A DNA stretch of 64,000 nucleotides, taken from positions 4,714,501 to 4,778,500 of the forward strand of contig NZ_CP041217.1 in assembly GCF_006542275.1 (NCBI RefSeq). The letters are read 5' to 3'. The number at the start of each line of letters is the position of its first letter. Position 1 is the first letter of the stretch. The notes under the pieces are model-generated. The model did not search any database. It was not told the origin of the DNA and saw only the letters and a program-made list of their open reading frames with translations. The DNA comes from Saccharibacillus brassicae (GTDB lineage Bacteria > Bacillota > Bacilli > Paenibacillales > Paenibacillaceae). A program made the translations under genes and the position numbers. Below are positions 46,684-54,470 of this stretch, piece by piece.

Positions 46684-47475
46684 ATGAACGGACAGAACGA
46701 ATCTAACAACCGTGAAGAACAAACGAATTACGATGCGAAGAAGTATCGGACACCCGACGGAGCGCCCGCCGATATCGTGATGTTCACGCTGACCAAGCGC
46801 GAACGCAAGACGGTGACGAAGACGCTTCCGCTGCGCGAACTGCGCGTCATGCTTATTCGCCGCCGGGCCTGGCCGTATGCGGGCAAATGGGCGCTGCCGG
46901 GCGGATTTTCCCGGGACGACGAATCGCTGTACGAAACGGCGATGCGCGAACTGAAGGAAGAGACCGGAGTCGTTGGCCGGCATTTGGAATATTTGAGCGT
47001 CTACAGCGATCCGGGCCGCGATCCGAGAGGCTGGATCATCTCACACGCATTTTTCGCGCTCGTGGAAGAAGAAGTGCTGGAGAAGCGTCAGGCGGCGGAC
47101 GACGCCGAGGAAGTGGGCTTGTTCACGATCGAAGAAGCGCTAGACGAGCTGGATCTCGGGTTCGACCACCGGGCTATTATCGCGGATGCCTACCGGCGCA
47201 TTCAGGAGAAAATGCTGCAGACGACGATCGCCCGCAAGTTTTTGCCGCAGGCGTTCACGCTCAGCGAATTGTACCAGGTGATCAAGGCTGTCGTGCCGGA
47301 CTTCGAAGAACCGAATTTTATTCGCAAAATCACGTCCACGCGCAGCCGCAAAGGCATTCTGGAAGAAGTGCGCGACGAAAACGGGGCGCCGATCAGCTCG
47401 AACCAGTATTCGCAGCGTCCGGCCCAGCTGTATCGTTTCCTGGATAACGTGCCCCGGCTGTCGATCTATTCCTGA
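46684..47475 (+). CDS. NrtR-like Nudix protein with winged-helix domain
   Basis: A 263-residue protein with a Nudix domain (about 25-165) fused to a winged helix-turn-helix (about 185-250; FTLSELYQVIKAVVPDFEEPNFIRKI). This is the architecture of NrtR, the ADP-ribose-responsive repressor of NAD genes. Its Nudix box is complete (GFSRDDE, seven residues, REL-KEETGV), so catalytic activity is possible, while many NrtR regulators have lost it. Nicotinamidase and nicotinate phosphoribosyltransferase genes follow, supporting NAD control. ATG 46684 is the best of several clustered starts; upstream ATGs at 46672 and 46678 overlap the GATGGTGAT ribosome site. Confidence 0.78.
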   Translation: MNGQNESNNREEQTNYDAKKYRTPDGAPADIVMFTLTKRERKTVTKTLPLRELRVMLIRRRAWPYAGKWALPGGFSRDDESLYETAMRELKEETGVVGRHLEYLSVYSDPGRDPRGWIISHAFFALVEEEVLEKRQAADDAEEVGLFTIEEALDELDLGFDHRAIIADAYRRIQEKMLQTTIARKFLPQAFTLSELYQVIKAVVPDFEEPNFIRKITSTRSRKGILEEVRDENGAPISSNQYSQRPAQLYRFLDNVPRLSIYS

Positions 47476-47506
47476 TCGGCGGGGCCGACGACAAGGAGGA
47501 ATTCCG

Positions 47507-48046
47507 ATGAAAGCTCTGATCGTAATCGATTATACGAACGATTTCGTGGACGGCAGCCTGCCCGTGGGAGAACCGGGGATCGCGATCCAGCAACGCATCG
47601 CCGAACTGACCGGGCAGTTTGCCGCCGCCGGCGAGTATACGGTGATGGCGGTCGATCTGCACGAAGAGAACGATCCGTATCATCCCGAGAGCGCGCTGTT
47701 CCCGCCGCACAATATTCGCGGAACAGCCGGCCGGGAACTGTACGGAACGCTCAAGACCGTCTACGAGCGGTACGAATCGGCGATCTACTGGATGGACAAG
47801 ACGAGATACAGCGCTTTTGCGGGAACGGACCTGGCTCTGCGGCTGCGGGCGCGAGGCATTACCGAAGTCCATCTGATCGGCGTGTGCACAGACATCTGCG
47901 TGCTGCATACCGCGGTCGACGCTTACAATCTCGGCTTCGACATCGTCGTCCACGCGGACGCCGTGGCAAGCTTCAACGCGGCGGGCCACGAATGGGCGTT
48001 GGGTCATTTTACAGGCAGCCTCGGCGCGAAAGTCATCTCGGCCTGA
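47507..48046 (+). CDS. pncA: Nicotinamidase (isochorismatase-fold)
   Basis: Hydrolyses nicotinamide to nicotinate. The 179-residue protein has the triad Asp8 (VIDYTNDF), Lys98 (MDKTRYSAF) and Cys131 (CTDICVL), and a metal site Asp50-His52-His59 (VDLHEENDPYH). The metal ligands favour nicotinamidase over a general isochorismatase. Located between the NrtR-like gene and pncB; ribosome site AAGGAGG. Confidence 0.88.
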   Translation: MKALIVIDYTNDFVDGSLPVGEPGIAIQQRIAELTGQFAAAGEYTVMAVDLHEENDPYHPESALFPPHNIRGTAGRELYGTLKTVYERYESAIYWMDKTRYSAFAGTDLALRLRARGITEVHLIGVCTDICVLHTAVDAYNLGFDIVVHADAVASFNAAGHEWALGHFTGSLGAKVISA

Positions 48047-48102
48047 GTGCCGCCTGTTTCCCTGAAGCCGCTTCGCACTTTTACGCATGACTTGCATCCG
48101 CG

Positions 48103-48146
48103 CGCGCTTCCGGTCTTGATCGACCGTGCGCGGACAGCCTTTTTTT
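48103..48146 (+). terminator. Hairpin between pncA and pncB
   Basis: CGCGC plus CGGTC pair with GACCG plus GCGCG around TTGATC, with a small internal loop; T7 follows 7 nt after the stem (48140-48146). The gap between stem and T-run makes it a weak terminator or a stabilising hairpin. Confidence 0.35.
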
Positions 48147-48172
48147 GATTCGGGATTGAAGGAGGAGACGGT

Positions 48173-49639
48173 ATGGACACGACAGGCATGGCTTTACATA
48201 CGGACAAATACCAGATCAACATGATGTACGCACACTGGATGAACGGGACGCACAAGCACAAAGCGGTGTTCGAAGCGTACTTCCGCACGCTGCCGTTCGG
48301 CAACGGCTATGCGGTATTCGCCGGGCTGGAACGGATCGTTCATTACGTATCGAACCTTCGTTTCCACGAAGACGATATCCGCTATCTGTCCGAACAGGAA
48401 GAGAATTACGATACGCGTTTCCTGGAAGAACTGCGCACATTCCGTTTTAACGGCAATATCCATTCGATGCGCGAAGGCGCGGTCGTTTTTCCAAACGAAC
48501 CGCTCGTCCGCGTGGAAGGCAGCATCTTCGAAGCGCAGCTGGTTGAGACGGCGCTGCTGAACTTTATGAATTTCCAGACGCTGATCGCGACCAAAGCCGC
48601 ACGGATCAAGCAGGCCGCGGACGGCGACACGCTGCTTGAATTCGGGACACGCCGGGCGCAGGAAGCGGATGCAGCCGTATGGGGCGCCAGAGCCGCTTAC
48701 GTAGCCGGTTTCCACGCGACGTCGAACATGATGGCGGGCAAGCGCTTCGGCATCCCGACCAAAGGCACACACGCGCATTCCTGGGTGCAAAGTTTCACGA
48801 GCGAACAGGAAGCGTTCGACAAGTACGCCCAGGTGCTGCCGGACGGTTCGACGCTGCTCGTCGATACGTTCGATACGCTCCGCAGCGGCGTGCCGAATGC
48901 GATCCGTACCGCGAAGAAGCTCGAAGAACGCGGCAAGCGGCTGAATTCGATCCGGTTGGACAGCGGCGACTTGGCGTATCTCTCGATCGAAGCCCGCAAA
49001 ATGCTGGACGAAGCGGGACTGGATTACGTCAAGATCGTCGCTTCGAACGACCTCGACGAACATACGATCACCGAGCTCAAGACGCAGGACGCGCGTATCG
49101 ACGTTTGGGGCGTAGGCACGCAGCTGATCACGGCGCACGACCAGCCTTCGCTGGGCGGCGTCTACAAGCTGGTCGAACGCGAAGTGGACGGAATGATGCA
49201 GCCGACGATCAAAATCTCGGCCAATCCGGAAAAGGTGACGACGCCGGGCAAAAAAGACGTGTACCGGATTATCGACCGCGGAACAGGCAAAGCGGTAGCG
49301 GACTATATCTGTTTCCCGGAAGAAGACGAACCGCGCAAAGGCAAGCAGCTGAAGCTGTTCAATCCGCTGCACACGTATATTCGCCGCTACGTCAAAGATT
49401 ACGAAGCGCAAAGCATGCTGGTGCCGGTGTTCGAAGAAGGACGACTGGTCTACGAGCTGCCTGCGCTGGAGCAGGTGCGCGAGTATCATGTCTCCCAGCT
49501 GAACCAGTTCTGGCCGCAGTATCTGCGCAAGCTGAACCCGGAAATCTACCGCGTCAATATCAGCGAAAAAGCATGGAAGCTCAAGCAGGGACTGATCGAC
49601 CGGTACATGGAAGAGACGGAAGTGCCGGAAGAAAGCTGA
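48173..49639 (+). CDS. pncB: Nicotinate phosphoribosyltransferase
   Basis: Converts nicotinate and PRPP to nicotinate mononucleotide. The 488-residue protein begins with ALHTDKYQINMMYAHW and contains FEAYFRTLPFGNGYAVFAG, EFGTRRAQEADAA, GTHAHSWVQSF and a type II phosphoribosyltransferase barrel with RLDSGDLAYLS, all family markers. Strong GGAGGAG site before ATG 48173. Completes the nicotinamide to NaMN salvage route with pncA. Confidence 0.95.
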   Translation: MDTTGMALHTDKYQINMMYAHWMNGTHKHKAVFEAYFRTLPFGNGYAVFAGLERIVHYVSNLRFHEDDIRYLSEQEENYDTRFLEELRTFRFNGNIHSMREGAVVFPNEPLVRVEGSIFEAQLVETALLNFMNFQTLIATKAARIKQAADGDTLLEFGTRRAQEADAAVWGARAAYVAGFHATSNMMAGKRFGIPTKGTHAHSWVQSFTSEQEAFDKYAQVLPDGSTLLVDTFDTLRSGVPNAIRTAKKLEERGKRLNSIRLDSGDLAYLSIEARKMLDEAGLDYVKIVASNDLDEHTITELKTQDARIDVWGVGTQLITAHDQPSLGGVYKLVEREVDGMMQPTIKISANPEKVTTPGKKDVYRIIDRGTGKAVADYICFPEEDEPRKGKQLKLFNPLHTYIRRYVKDYEAQSMLVPVFEEGRLVYELPALEQVREYHVSQLNQFWPQYLRKLNPEIYRVNISEKAWKLKQGLIDRYMEETEVPEES

Positions 49640-49743
49640 GGGACGAGGCTGACAGCCAAGGTCAATAACCGACGCGCCCCGGAGCGAACGCTTCACCGTC
49701 CGCCCGGGCCAACCGGGATTGTCCGGGCTTCGCTCTTATAAGC

Positions 49744-49779
49744 AAAAGCGGAATCCCTGAGCAGGGATTCCGCTTTTTT
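49744..49779 (+). terminator. Terminator after pncB
   Basis: AAAAGCGGAATCCCT pairs perfectly with AGGGATTCCGCTTTT around GAGC, with TT continuing. The rest of the 49640-49899 gap shows no gene. Confidence 0.92.
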
Positions 49780-49899
49780 GCGCCTGCCGCCCACAGCCTC
49801 TTCCCTCGCTGGAACCGGGCTCCGCATTGGAGTAAGATAATAAAGGGAAGCGGTCCGGCGGAGTCCGGCCGTATGGCAATCGTATAGGAGGAGAGCGAC

Positions 49900-50901
49900 A
49901 TGACAGAGAAATTTCTCGCGTTTTGGTTGGAAGAATCGGAAGGGCGCGTCACCGGTTCCGTGCAGGAGCTTGAAACGGCGGATCTGCCGCCGGGCGAAGT
50001 GCTCGTTCGCGTCCGGTATTCCGGCGTGAATTACAAAGACGGCTTGGCCAGCATCAAGGAAGGGCAGGTCGTGCGGCAGTATCCGTTCGTGCCGGGCATC
50101 GACCTGGCGGGCGAAGTGATGGTTTCGGAAGACGAACGCTTCGCCGTAGGCGACCGGGTGCTCTGCACCGGCTACGGGCTGGGCGTCTCGCACTTCGGCG
50201 GGTACAGCGAGCAGGCCCGGGTGCCGGCCGATTGGCTGATCAAGCTGCCGGAAGGGCTGACGATGCGGGAAGCGATGATTCTCGGCACGGCGGGCTTCAC
50301 GGCCGGTCTGTCGGTGGATGCGATTGTCAGCGCCGGCCTGACGCCGGAGAGCGGTCCGGTGCTCGTGACCGGCGCTTCCGGCGGAGTCGGCAGCGTAGCG
50401 GTGGCGATTCTGGCAAAATTGGGCTTTGAGGTGACGGCCAGCAGCGGCAAAGAAGCCGAATGGGATTGGCTCAAGCGGCTCGGCGCTGCGCATACGATCT
50501 CGCGCGAGGAAGCGCAGGAGCCGTCCAAAGGCCCGCTCGGCAAAAGCCGATGGGCGGCGATCGTCGACCCGGTCGGCGGTGCGGGCACGGGCGAACGGCT
50601 CAAAAGCGTGCGTTATCGCGGCGTACTGGCCTTGTCGGGTTTGACGGGCGGCGGCGATTTCGCCACGAGCGTGCATCCTTTTATCCTGCGCGGCGTAACG
50701 CTGGCCGGAATCGATTCGGTGCAGTGCCCGCTGCCGTTGCGGCTGGACGTCTGGAACAAGCTGGCGGCAGACTGGAAGCCGGAAGCGATCTTCGAGCACG
50801 GCGTGCACGAACTGCCGCTCGAAGAGGTGGGTGGAGCGCTTGCGCGCATCCTCAACGGGGAAGCGGTCGGGCGCCAGCTGATTCGGATCTCGGCGGAATA
50901 A
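49900..50901 (+). CDS. YhdH/AcuI-family quinone oxidoreductase (acrylyl-CoA reductase-like)
   Basis: Medium-chain dehydrogenase/reductase of 333 residues without structural zinc Cys residues. Motifs: VRYSGVNYKDGLA (near 42), PGIDLAGEV, FGGYSEQARVPADW, TGASGGVGSVAVAIL (NADPH site near 155), and FILRGVTLAGIDSVQCPL near the C-terminus, characteristic of the YhdH/YhfP subfamily. It probably reduces activated double bonds such as acryloyl-CoA; substrate unproven. Ribosome site AGGAGGAG. The cobW-type gene follows after 33 nt, perhaps cotranscribed. Confidence 0.88.
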   Translation: MTEKFLAFWLEESEGRVTGSVQELETADLPPGEVLVRVRYSGVNYKDGLASIKEGQVVRQYPFVPGIDLAGEVMVSEDERFAVGDRVLCTGYGLGVSHFGGYSEQARVPADWLIKLPEGLTMREAMILGTAGFTAGLSVDAIVSAGLTPESGPVLVTGASGGVGSVAVAILAKLGFEVTASSGKEAEWDWLKRLGAAHTISREEAQEPSKGPLGKSRWAAIVDPVGGAGTGERLKSVRYRGVLALSGLTGGGDFATSVHPFILRGVTLAGIDSVQCPLPLRLDVWNKLAADWKPEAIFEHGVHELPLEEVGGALARILNGEAVGRQLIRISAE

Positions 50902-50934
50902 ATATTGCCTATATATAAAGAGGAGGCTGCAAAC

Positions 50935-51921
50935 ATGGCTCAAGACGTACCCGTCTATCTGCTGACCGGATTTCTCGGCAGCGGCAAGACGACGCTGCTT
51001 CAGCGCCTGGTGTCCTATTGGCAGCAGCAGGGACTCAAGCCCGGCGTCATCATCAACGAATTGGGCGACGTCAATCTGGACGGCCTGCTCGTCGAAGCGG
51101 AAGTGCCGACGTCCGAGCTGCTCGGCGGCTGTATCTGCTGCACCGTGCGCGAAGACCTGGCGGGCGAACTGGCCGGACTGGTCGAGCGCGATCGGCCGGA
51201 CGTCGTCCTGATTGAAGCGACCGGAGCCGCCAATCCGATCGACCTGCTCGATTCGGCGACCGAAACGGCGATGTACGCCGGCATCGAGATCAAAGGCTTG
51301 ATCGCCGTGGCGGATGCCGCGCATCTGCTGGAGATGCACCGCAGCCGCGGCGGCCGCACTTACGCGCTGATGCAGGACCAGATCCGCAGCGCTTCGATCG
51401 TCGTGCTGAACAAGATCGACCGCGTCAGCGAACAAGAAGCGGAGCAGCTGGAGCAGGCGATCGCAGGCTGGAACGCTTATGCCCCGATCGTCCGCACGGT
51501 GCGCTGCGACACGGATCTCGGACCGCTGCTGGAAACGGGCTTCACGCCGGAACGGGCGGCGGACGGACCGCTGCGCCGCACGCCGGGCGGCGGCTTGAAC
51601 ATGCTCGGATCAAGTCACGGCCATGTGACGTCGTACACCCACCGCTTCGCCCGCCCGGTCGACAGCGAGAAGTTCGAGGCGATGATCGGCGAACTGCCGC
51701 GCGAAATTTATCGGGCCAAAGGGCTGCTCACTTTTTCCGATACGGCGAGCCGGTTTTTGTTCCAATACGCTTTTCGCGAACTCGATTTTATCAAAGTGAC
51801 GCCGCAGGGGCAGCTTAACGATATGGCTGTCTTTATCGGCGAGCATTTTTCGGCAGCGGAACTGCGCCAAAAACTGGAGCGGCTGGAACTCGAAAGCGAG
51901 CAGGCGGAAGTTAGCGAGTAA
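50935..51921 (+). CDS. CobW/G3E-family GTPase metallochaperone
   Basis: A 328-residue G3E P-loop GTPase: Walker A GFLGSGKTTLL (near 10-20), metal motif CICC in GGCICCTVREDL (near 65), EATGAANP, base motif NKID, and a C-terminal CobW_C domain (SSHGHVTSYTHRF, then DFIKVTPQGQLN). COG0523 proteins deliver zinc or other metals to client enzymes. ATG 50935 follows AGAGGAGG. A Cys-rich DUF326 metal-binding protein is encoded about 90 nt downstream, which suggests a metal-handling pair. No Zur-like operator was recognised. Confidence 0.9.
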   Translation: MAQDVPVYLLTGFLGSGKTTLLQRLVSYWQQQGLKPGVIINELGDVNLDGLLVEAEVPTSELLGGCICCTVREDLAGELAGLVERDRPDVVLIEATGAANPIDLLDSATETAMYAGIEIKGLIAVADAAHLLEMHRSRGGRTYALMQDQIRSASIVVLNKIDRVSEQEAEQLEQAIAGWNAYAPIVRTVRCDTDLGPLLETGFTPERAADGPLRRTPGGGLNMLGSSHGHVTSYTHRFARPVDSEKFEAMIGELPREIYRAKGLLTFSDTASRFLFQYAFRELDFIKVTPQGQLNDMAVFIGEHFSAAELRQKLERLELESEQAEVSE

Positions 51922-52014
51922 ACGCGGTGAAAGGGTTTCATTTTTGTCACTTCTCGGGTAATGGTAACTATCAAAGGCCAGCGGGCCTTAACCATATTCC
52001 GGGAGGAACCCAAC

Positions 52015-52359
52015 ATGACCCACATGACCGTGACTACATACAAAGAGTGTATCGACGCCTGCATCCGCTGCATGAACGTCTGCAACGTCAGCTACGTTTC
52101 GAGCCTCAAAGGGCTCGATATTTTCGAACTTCGCGAATGTCTGCGCCTCGACCGCGAATGCGCGGATCTGTGCGGGGTCGCGATTCAAGCGATGACACGC
52201 AACAGCCCGTTCGTCGCCGAAATTTGCGAACTGGTCGCCAAAGCGTGCGATGCGTGCGCCGAAGAGTGCATGAAGCATCCGCACGAGCACTGCCAGGAAT
52301 GCGTTCGGGTCTGCCGCGAATGTGCGAGCATCTGCCGGGGCATTCTGGTCGCCGCTTAA
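52015..52359 (+). CDS. Four-helix-bundle copper-binding protein (DUF326/Csp-like)
   Basis: A 114-residue Cys-rich protein. Cysteines repeat with helix spacing (ECIDACIRCMNVC, ECADLC, KACDACAEEC, HCQECVRVCRECASIC), the pattern of copper-storage (Csp/DUF326) four-helix bundles whose core is lined by Cu(I)-binding thiolates. It has no signal peptide, so it is a cytosolic Csp3-like type. ATG 52015 follows GGGAGGAA. The function as Cu storage is inferred from the family. Confidence 0.85.
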   Translation: MTHMTVTTYKECIDACIRCMNVCNVSYVSSLKGLDIFELRECLRLDRECADLCGVAIQAMTRNSPFVAEICELVAKACDACAEECMKHPHEHCQECVRVCRECASICRGILVAA

Positions 52360-52410
52360 GCCGCGAACCGAATCGCCAACCGAATTTCAACCGGAACCCG
52401 AAGTTCACCG

Positions 52411-52442
52411 AAGACCGTCTCCTTGCGGAAGCGGTCTTTTTG
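52411..52442 (+). terminator. Terminator after the DUF326 gene
   Basis: AAGACCG pairs with CGGTCTT enclosing an inner TCC/GGA stem, with T5 at the end. Confidence 0.8.
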
Positions 52443-52522
52443 CATTTCTTCGTTATTTTTCATTTTTGTATTTCTTCGTTATTTTCATTCTCTTTTCCAG
52501 CCGGCCGACTTGAAAGCAGCCC

Positions 52523-52563
52523 AAAAAACCCCGACGAAAGCTTTGTTCCGCCGGGGTTTTTTT
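52523..52563. terminator. Bidirectional terminator at the end of the sugar ABC genes
   Basis: AAAACCCCG-CG pairs with CG-CGGGGTTTT with A- and T-tracts on either side. It ends the minus-strand ABC operon and backs up the terminator of the plus-strand DUF326 gene. Confidence 0.85.
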
Positions 52564-52583
52564 ACGCACAAAATTTAAGAGGT

Positions 52584-53414
52584 TCAGCCCTTGGTGCCGG
52601 CCGTCAGATTCATGCCTTCGATAAAATATTTCTGGAACAGGAAGAACAGGACGATGACCGGCAGCAGGACGATAACCGAACCCGCCATAAGATAATTCCA
52701 CTGCGTCTGCACGCTGCCCCGGAACGACTGGAGACCGATCTGCAGCGTATACAGCACCTCGTCGTTGACATACAGCAGCGGACCGAGGAAATCGTTCCAT
52801 GCGCCGTTAAAAGCGAACACCGCGATCGCGGCCAACGCCGGCTTCGACAATGGCAGGACGATACGCGCCCAGATGTACAGATGGTTCGCCCCGTCGATCT
52901 TGGCCGCTTCGCTCAGTTCCCGCGGGATGCTCAAATAGAACTGCCGCAGCATGAAAATGTAGAAGGCGCTGCCGAGAAACTGCGGGATGATCAGCGGGTA
53001 ATACGTGCCGACCAGATGCAGCTTGGAGAACAGCACGTACTGCGGAATAAGCGTCACGAACCCGGGAATCATCATCGTGGCGAGCAGGACCGAGAACCAG
53101 AACTTTTTGCCCCGAAAAGCGATACGCGCAAACCCGTAGGCGATAAACGAATTGACCAGCACATTGCCGGCTACCGCAAAAGCGGCCAGCATCAGCGTAT
53201 TGAACGCATACAGGGTGAACGGAGCCGCCTGCCACGTATGGACATAGTTCTCGAAATGGAATTGATTCGGGATAAAAGTCGGCGGATACTGCGCGATTTC
53301 CTGCGGCGACTTCAGCGACGTGGCGATCATCCACCACAGCGGCAGCAGGAACAGCAGGCTTCCGACAGACAAGACGATGAACAGCAGCGTATCGCGCACC
53401 GAGCGCTTTTTCAT
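52584..53414 (-). CDS. Carbohydrate ABC transporter permease (MalG/CUT1 type)
   Basis: Inner-membrane permease of 276 residues with six predicted helices and the EAA loop EAAKIDGANHLYIWARIVLPLSKPAL, which contacts the ATPase. It begins MKKRSVRDTL; the ATG overlaps the stop of the upstream permease by one base (TGATG), and GGAGG is just upstream, so translation is coupled. No ATPase gene is present; CUT1 importers of Bacillales usually share an MsmX-type ATPase. Confidence 0.93.
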   Translation of the reverse strand: MKKRSVRDTLLFIVLSVGSLLFLLPLWWMIATSLKSPQEIAQYPPTFIPNQFHFENYVHTWQAAPFTLYAFNTLMLAAFAVAGNVLVNSFIAYGFARIAFRGKKFWFSVLLATMMIPGFVTLIPQYVLFSKLHLVGTYYPLIIPQFLGSAFYIFMLRQFYLSIPRELSEAAKIDGANHLYIWARIVLPLSKPALAAIAVFAFNGAWNDFLGPLLYVNDEVLYTLQIGLQSFRGSVQTQWNYLMAGSVIVLLPVIVLFFLFQKYFIEGMNLTAGTKG

Positions 53415-54361
53415 CAATCTTCGCCTCCTTCGTAGTACACCCAGCGTTTGGACATGCGAAGATTGATCAGCGTCAGGATCAGCACGATCACGAACAGCAC
53501 CCAGGCCATCGCCATCGCGTAGCCCATATCGAACAGCTGGAACGCCTGATTCCACATGTACAGGTTATAGAACAGCAGCGAGCCCATCGGTCCTCCGCTG
53601 CCGCTGTCGGTCATGACATAACCTTCCTGGAAAATCTGGAATCCGCCGATAAAGCTCGTCACGACGTCGAAAAAGATGACCGGCGAGATCATCGGCAGCG
53701 TAATGTGGATAAAGCGCCGGAACGCGGACGCGCCGTCGAGCTTGGCCGATTCGTACAGCTGTGCCGGAACGCCCTGCAAGCTCGCCAGATACAGCAGCAT
53801 GCCGCCGCCCACGCTCCACATTTTCATCAGGATAATGGCGGGCTTGGTCCACATCGGATCGCTCAGCCAGGCCGGACCGGGAATGCCGACCCAACCGAGC
53901 ATCGTATTGATCAGGCCCGTCGAAGGGTTCAGCAGTTGAATCCAGAGGAAATAGACGCCGACACCCGACAGGACGGCCGGCAGATAATAGATCGTGCGGA
54001 AAAAGCGCATGCCGACGATTCGCTCATTGAGCATCAGCGCCAGCAGAATCGATCCGATCGTCGTCAGCGGCACCATCAAGGCGACGTAATACAGCGTATT
54101 GTACAGCGATTTCCAGAACAGCGGATCTTCCGTGAACATGCGCATGTAATTGCCGATCCCGATAAAGTCCATGCGCGACGTCACGTCGTAATTGGTGAAG
54201 CTGCCGTACAGCGAGAACAGCATCGGGAACAGCGTGATGCCGAACAGGCCGATCAGCCACGGGGAGATGAACAGGTAGCCCTGCAGTTCTTCGCGGCGTG
54301 CGAGTCGGGATCGTTTCTTTTTCGTTGGAGTAGGGGTGAGCGTGCTCGTGGTGTTTTTCAT
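53414..54361 (-). CDS. Carbohydrate ABC transporter permease (MalF/CUT1 type)
   Basis: Inner-membrane permease of 315 residues. A Thr/Pro/Lys-rich N-terminus precedes GYLFISPWLIGLFGITLFP, then six helices and the EAA motif ESAKLDGASAFRRFIHITLPM. Pairs with the MalG-type permease downstream and the lipoprotein encoded upstream. Confidence 0.93.
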   Translation of the reverse strand: MKNTTSTLTPTPTKKKRSRLARREELQGYLFISPWLIGLFGITLFPMLFSLYGSFTNYDVTSRMDFIGIGNYMRMFTEDPLFWKSLYNTLYYVALMVPLTTIGSILLALMLNERIVGMRFFRTIYYLPAVLSGVGVYFLWIQLLNPSTGLINTMLGWVGIPGPAWLSDPMWTKPAIILMKMWSVGGGMLLYLASLQGVPAQLYESAKLDGASAFRRFIHITLPMISPVIFFDVVTSFIGGFQIFQEGYVMTDSGSGGPMGSLLFYNLYMWNQAFQLFDMGYAMAMAWVLFVIVLILTLINLRMSKRWVYYEGGED

Positions 54362-54391
54362 ACAGGCCTCCTTTGCGCAAAAAAGGGTAAA

Positions 54392-54425
54392 GGAGCCGCT
54401 GTCCGGTCGAATCCGGAGCGGCTCC
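54392..54425 (-). promoter_or_regulatory. Intercistronic stem-loop between binding protein and permease genes
   Basis: GGAGCCGCT-CCGG pairs with CCGG-AGCGGCTCC around a 6-nt loop. Read on the minus strand it is followed, after a few bases, by a T-rich stretch. Such hairpins stabilise the upstream binding-protein mRNA or partly terminate, giving more binding protein than permease. Confidence 0.6.
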
Positions 54426-54470
54426 CGTCAGGTGCGTGCGAAGCGGAAATTTATGACTTGTTTTGATCCG

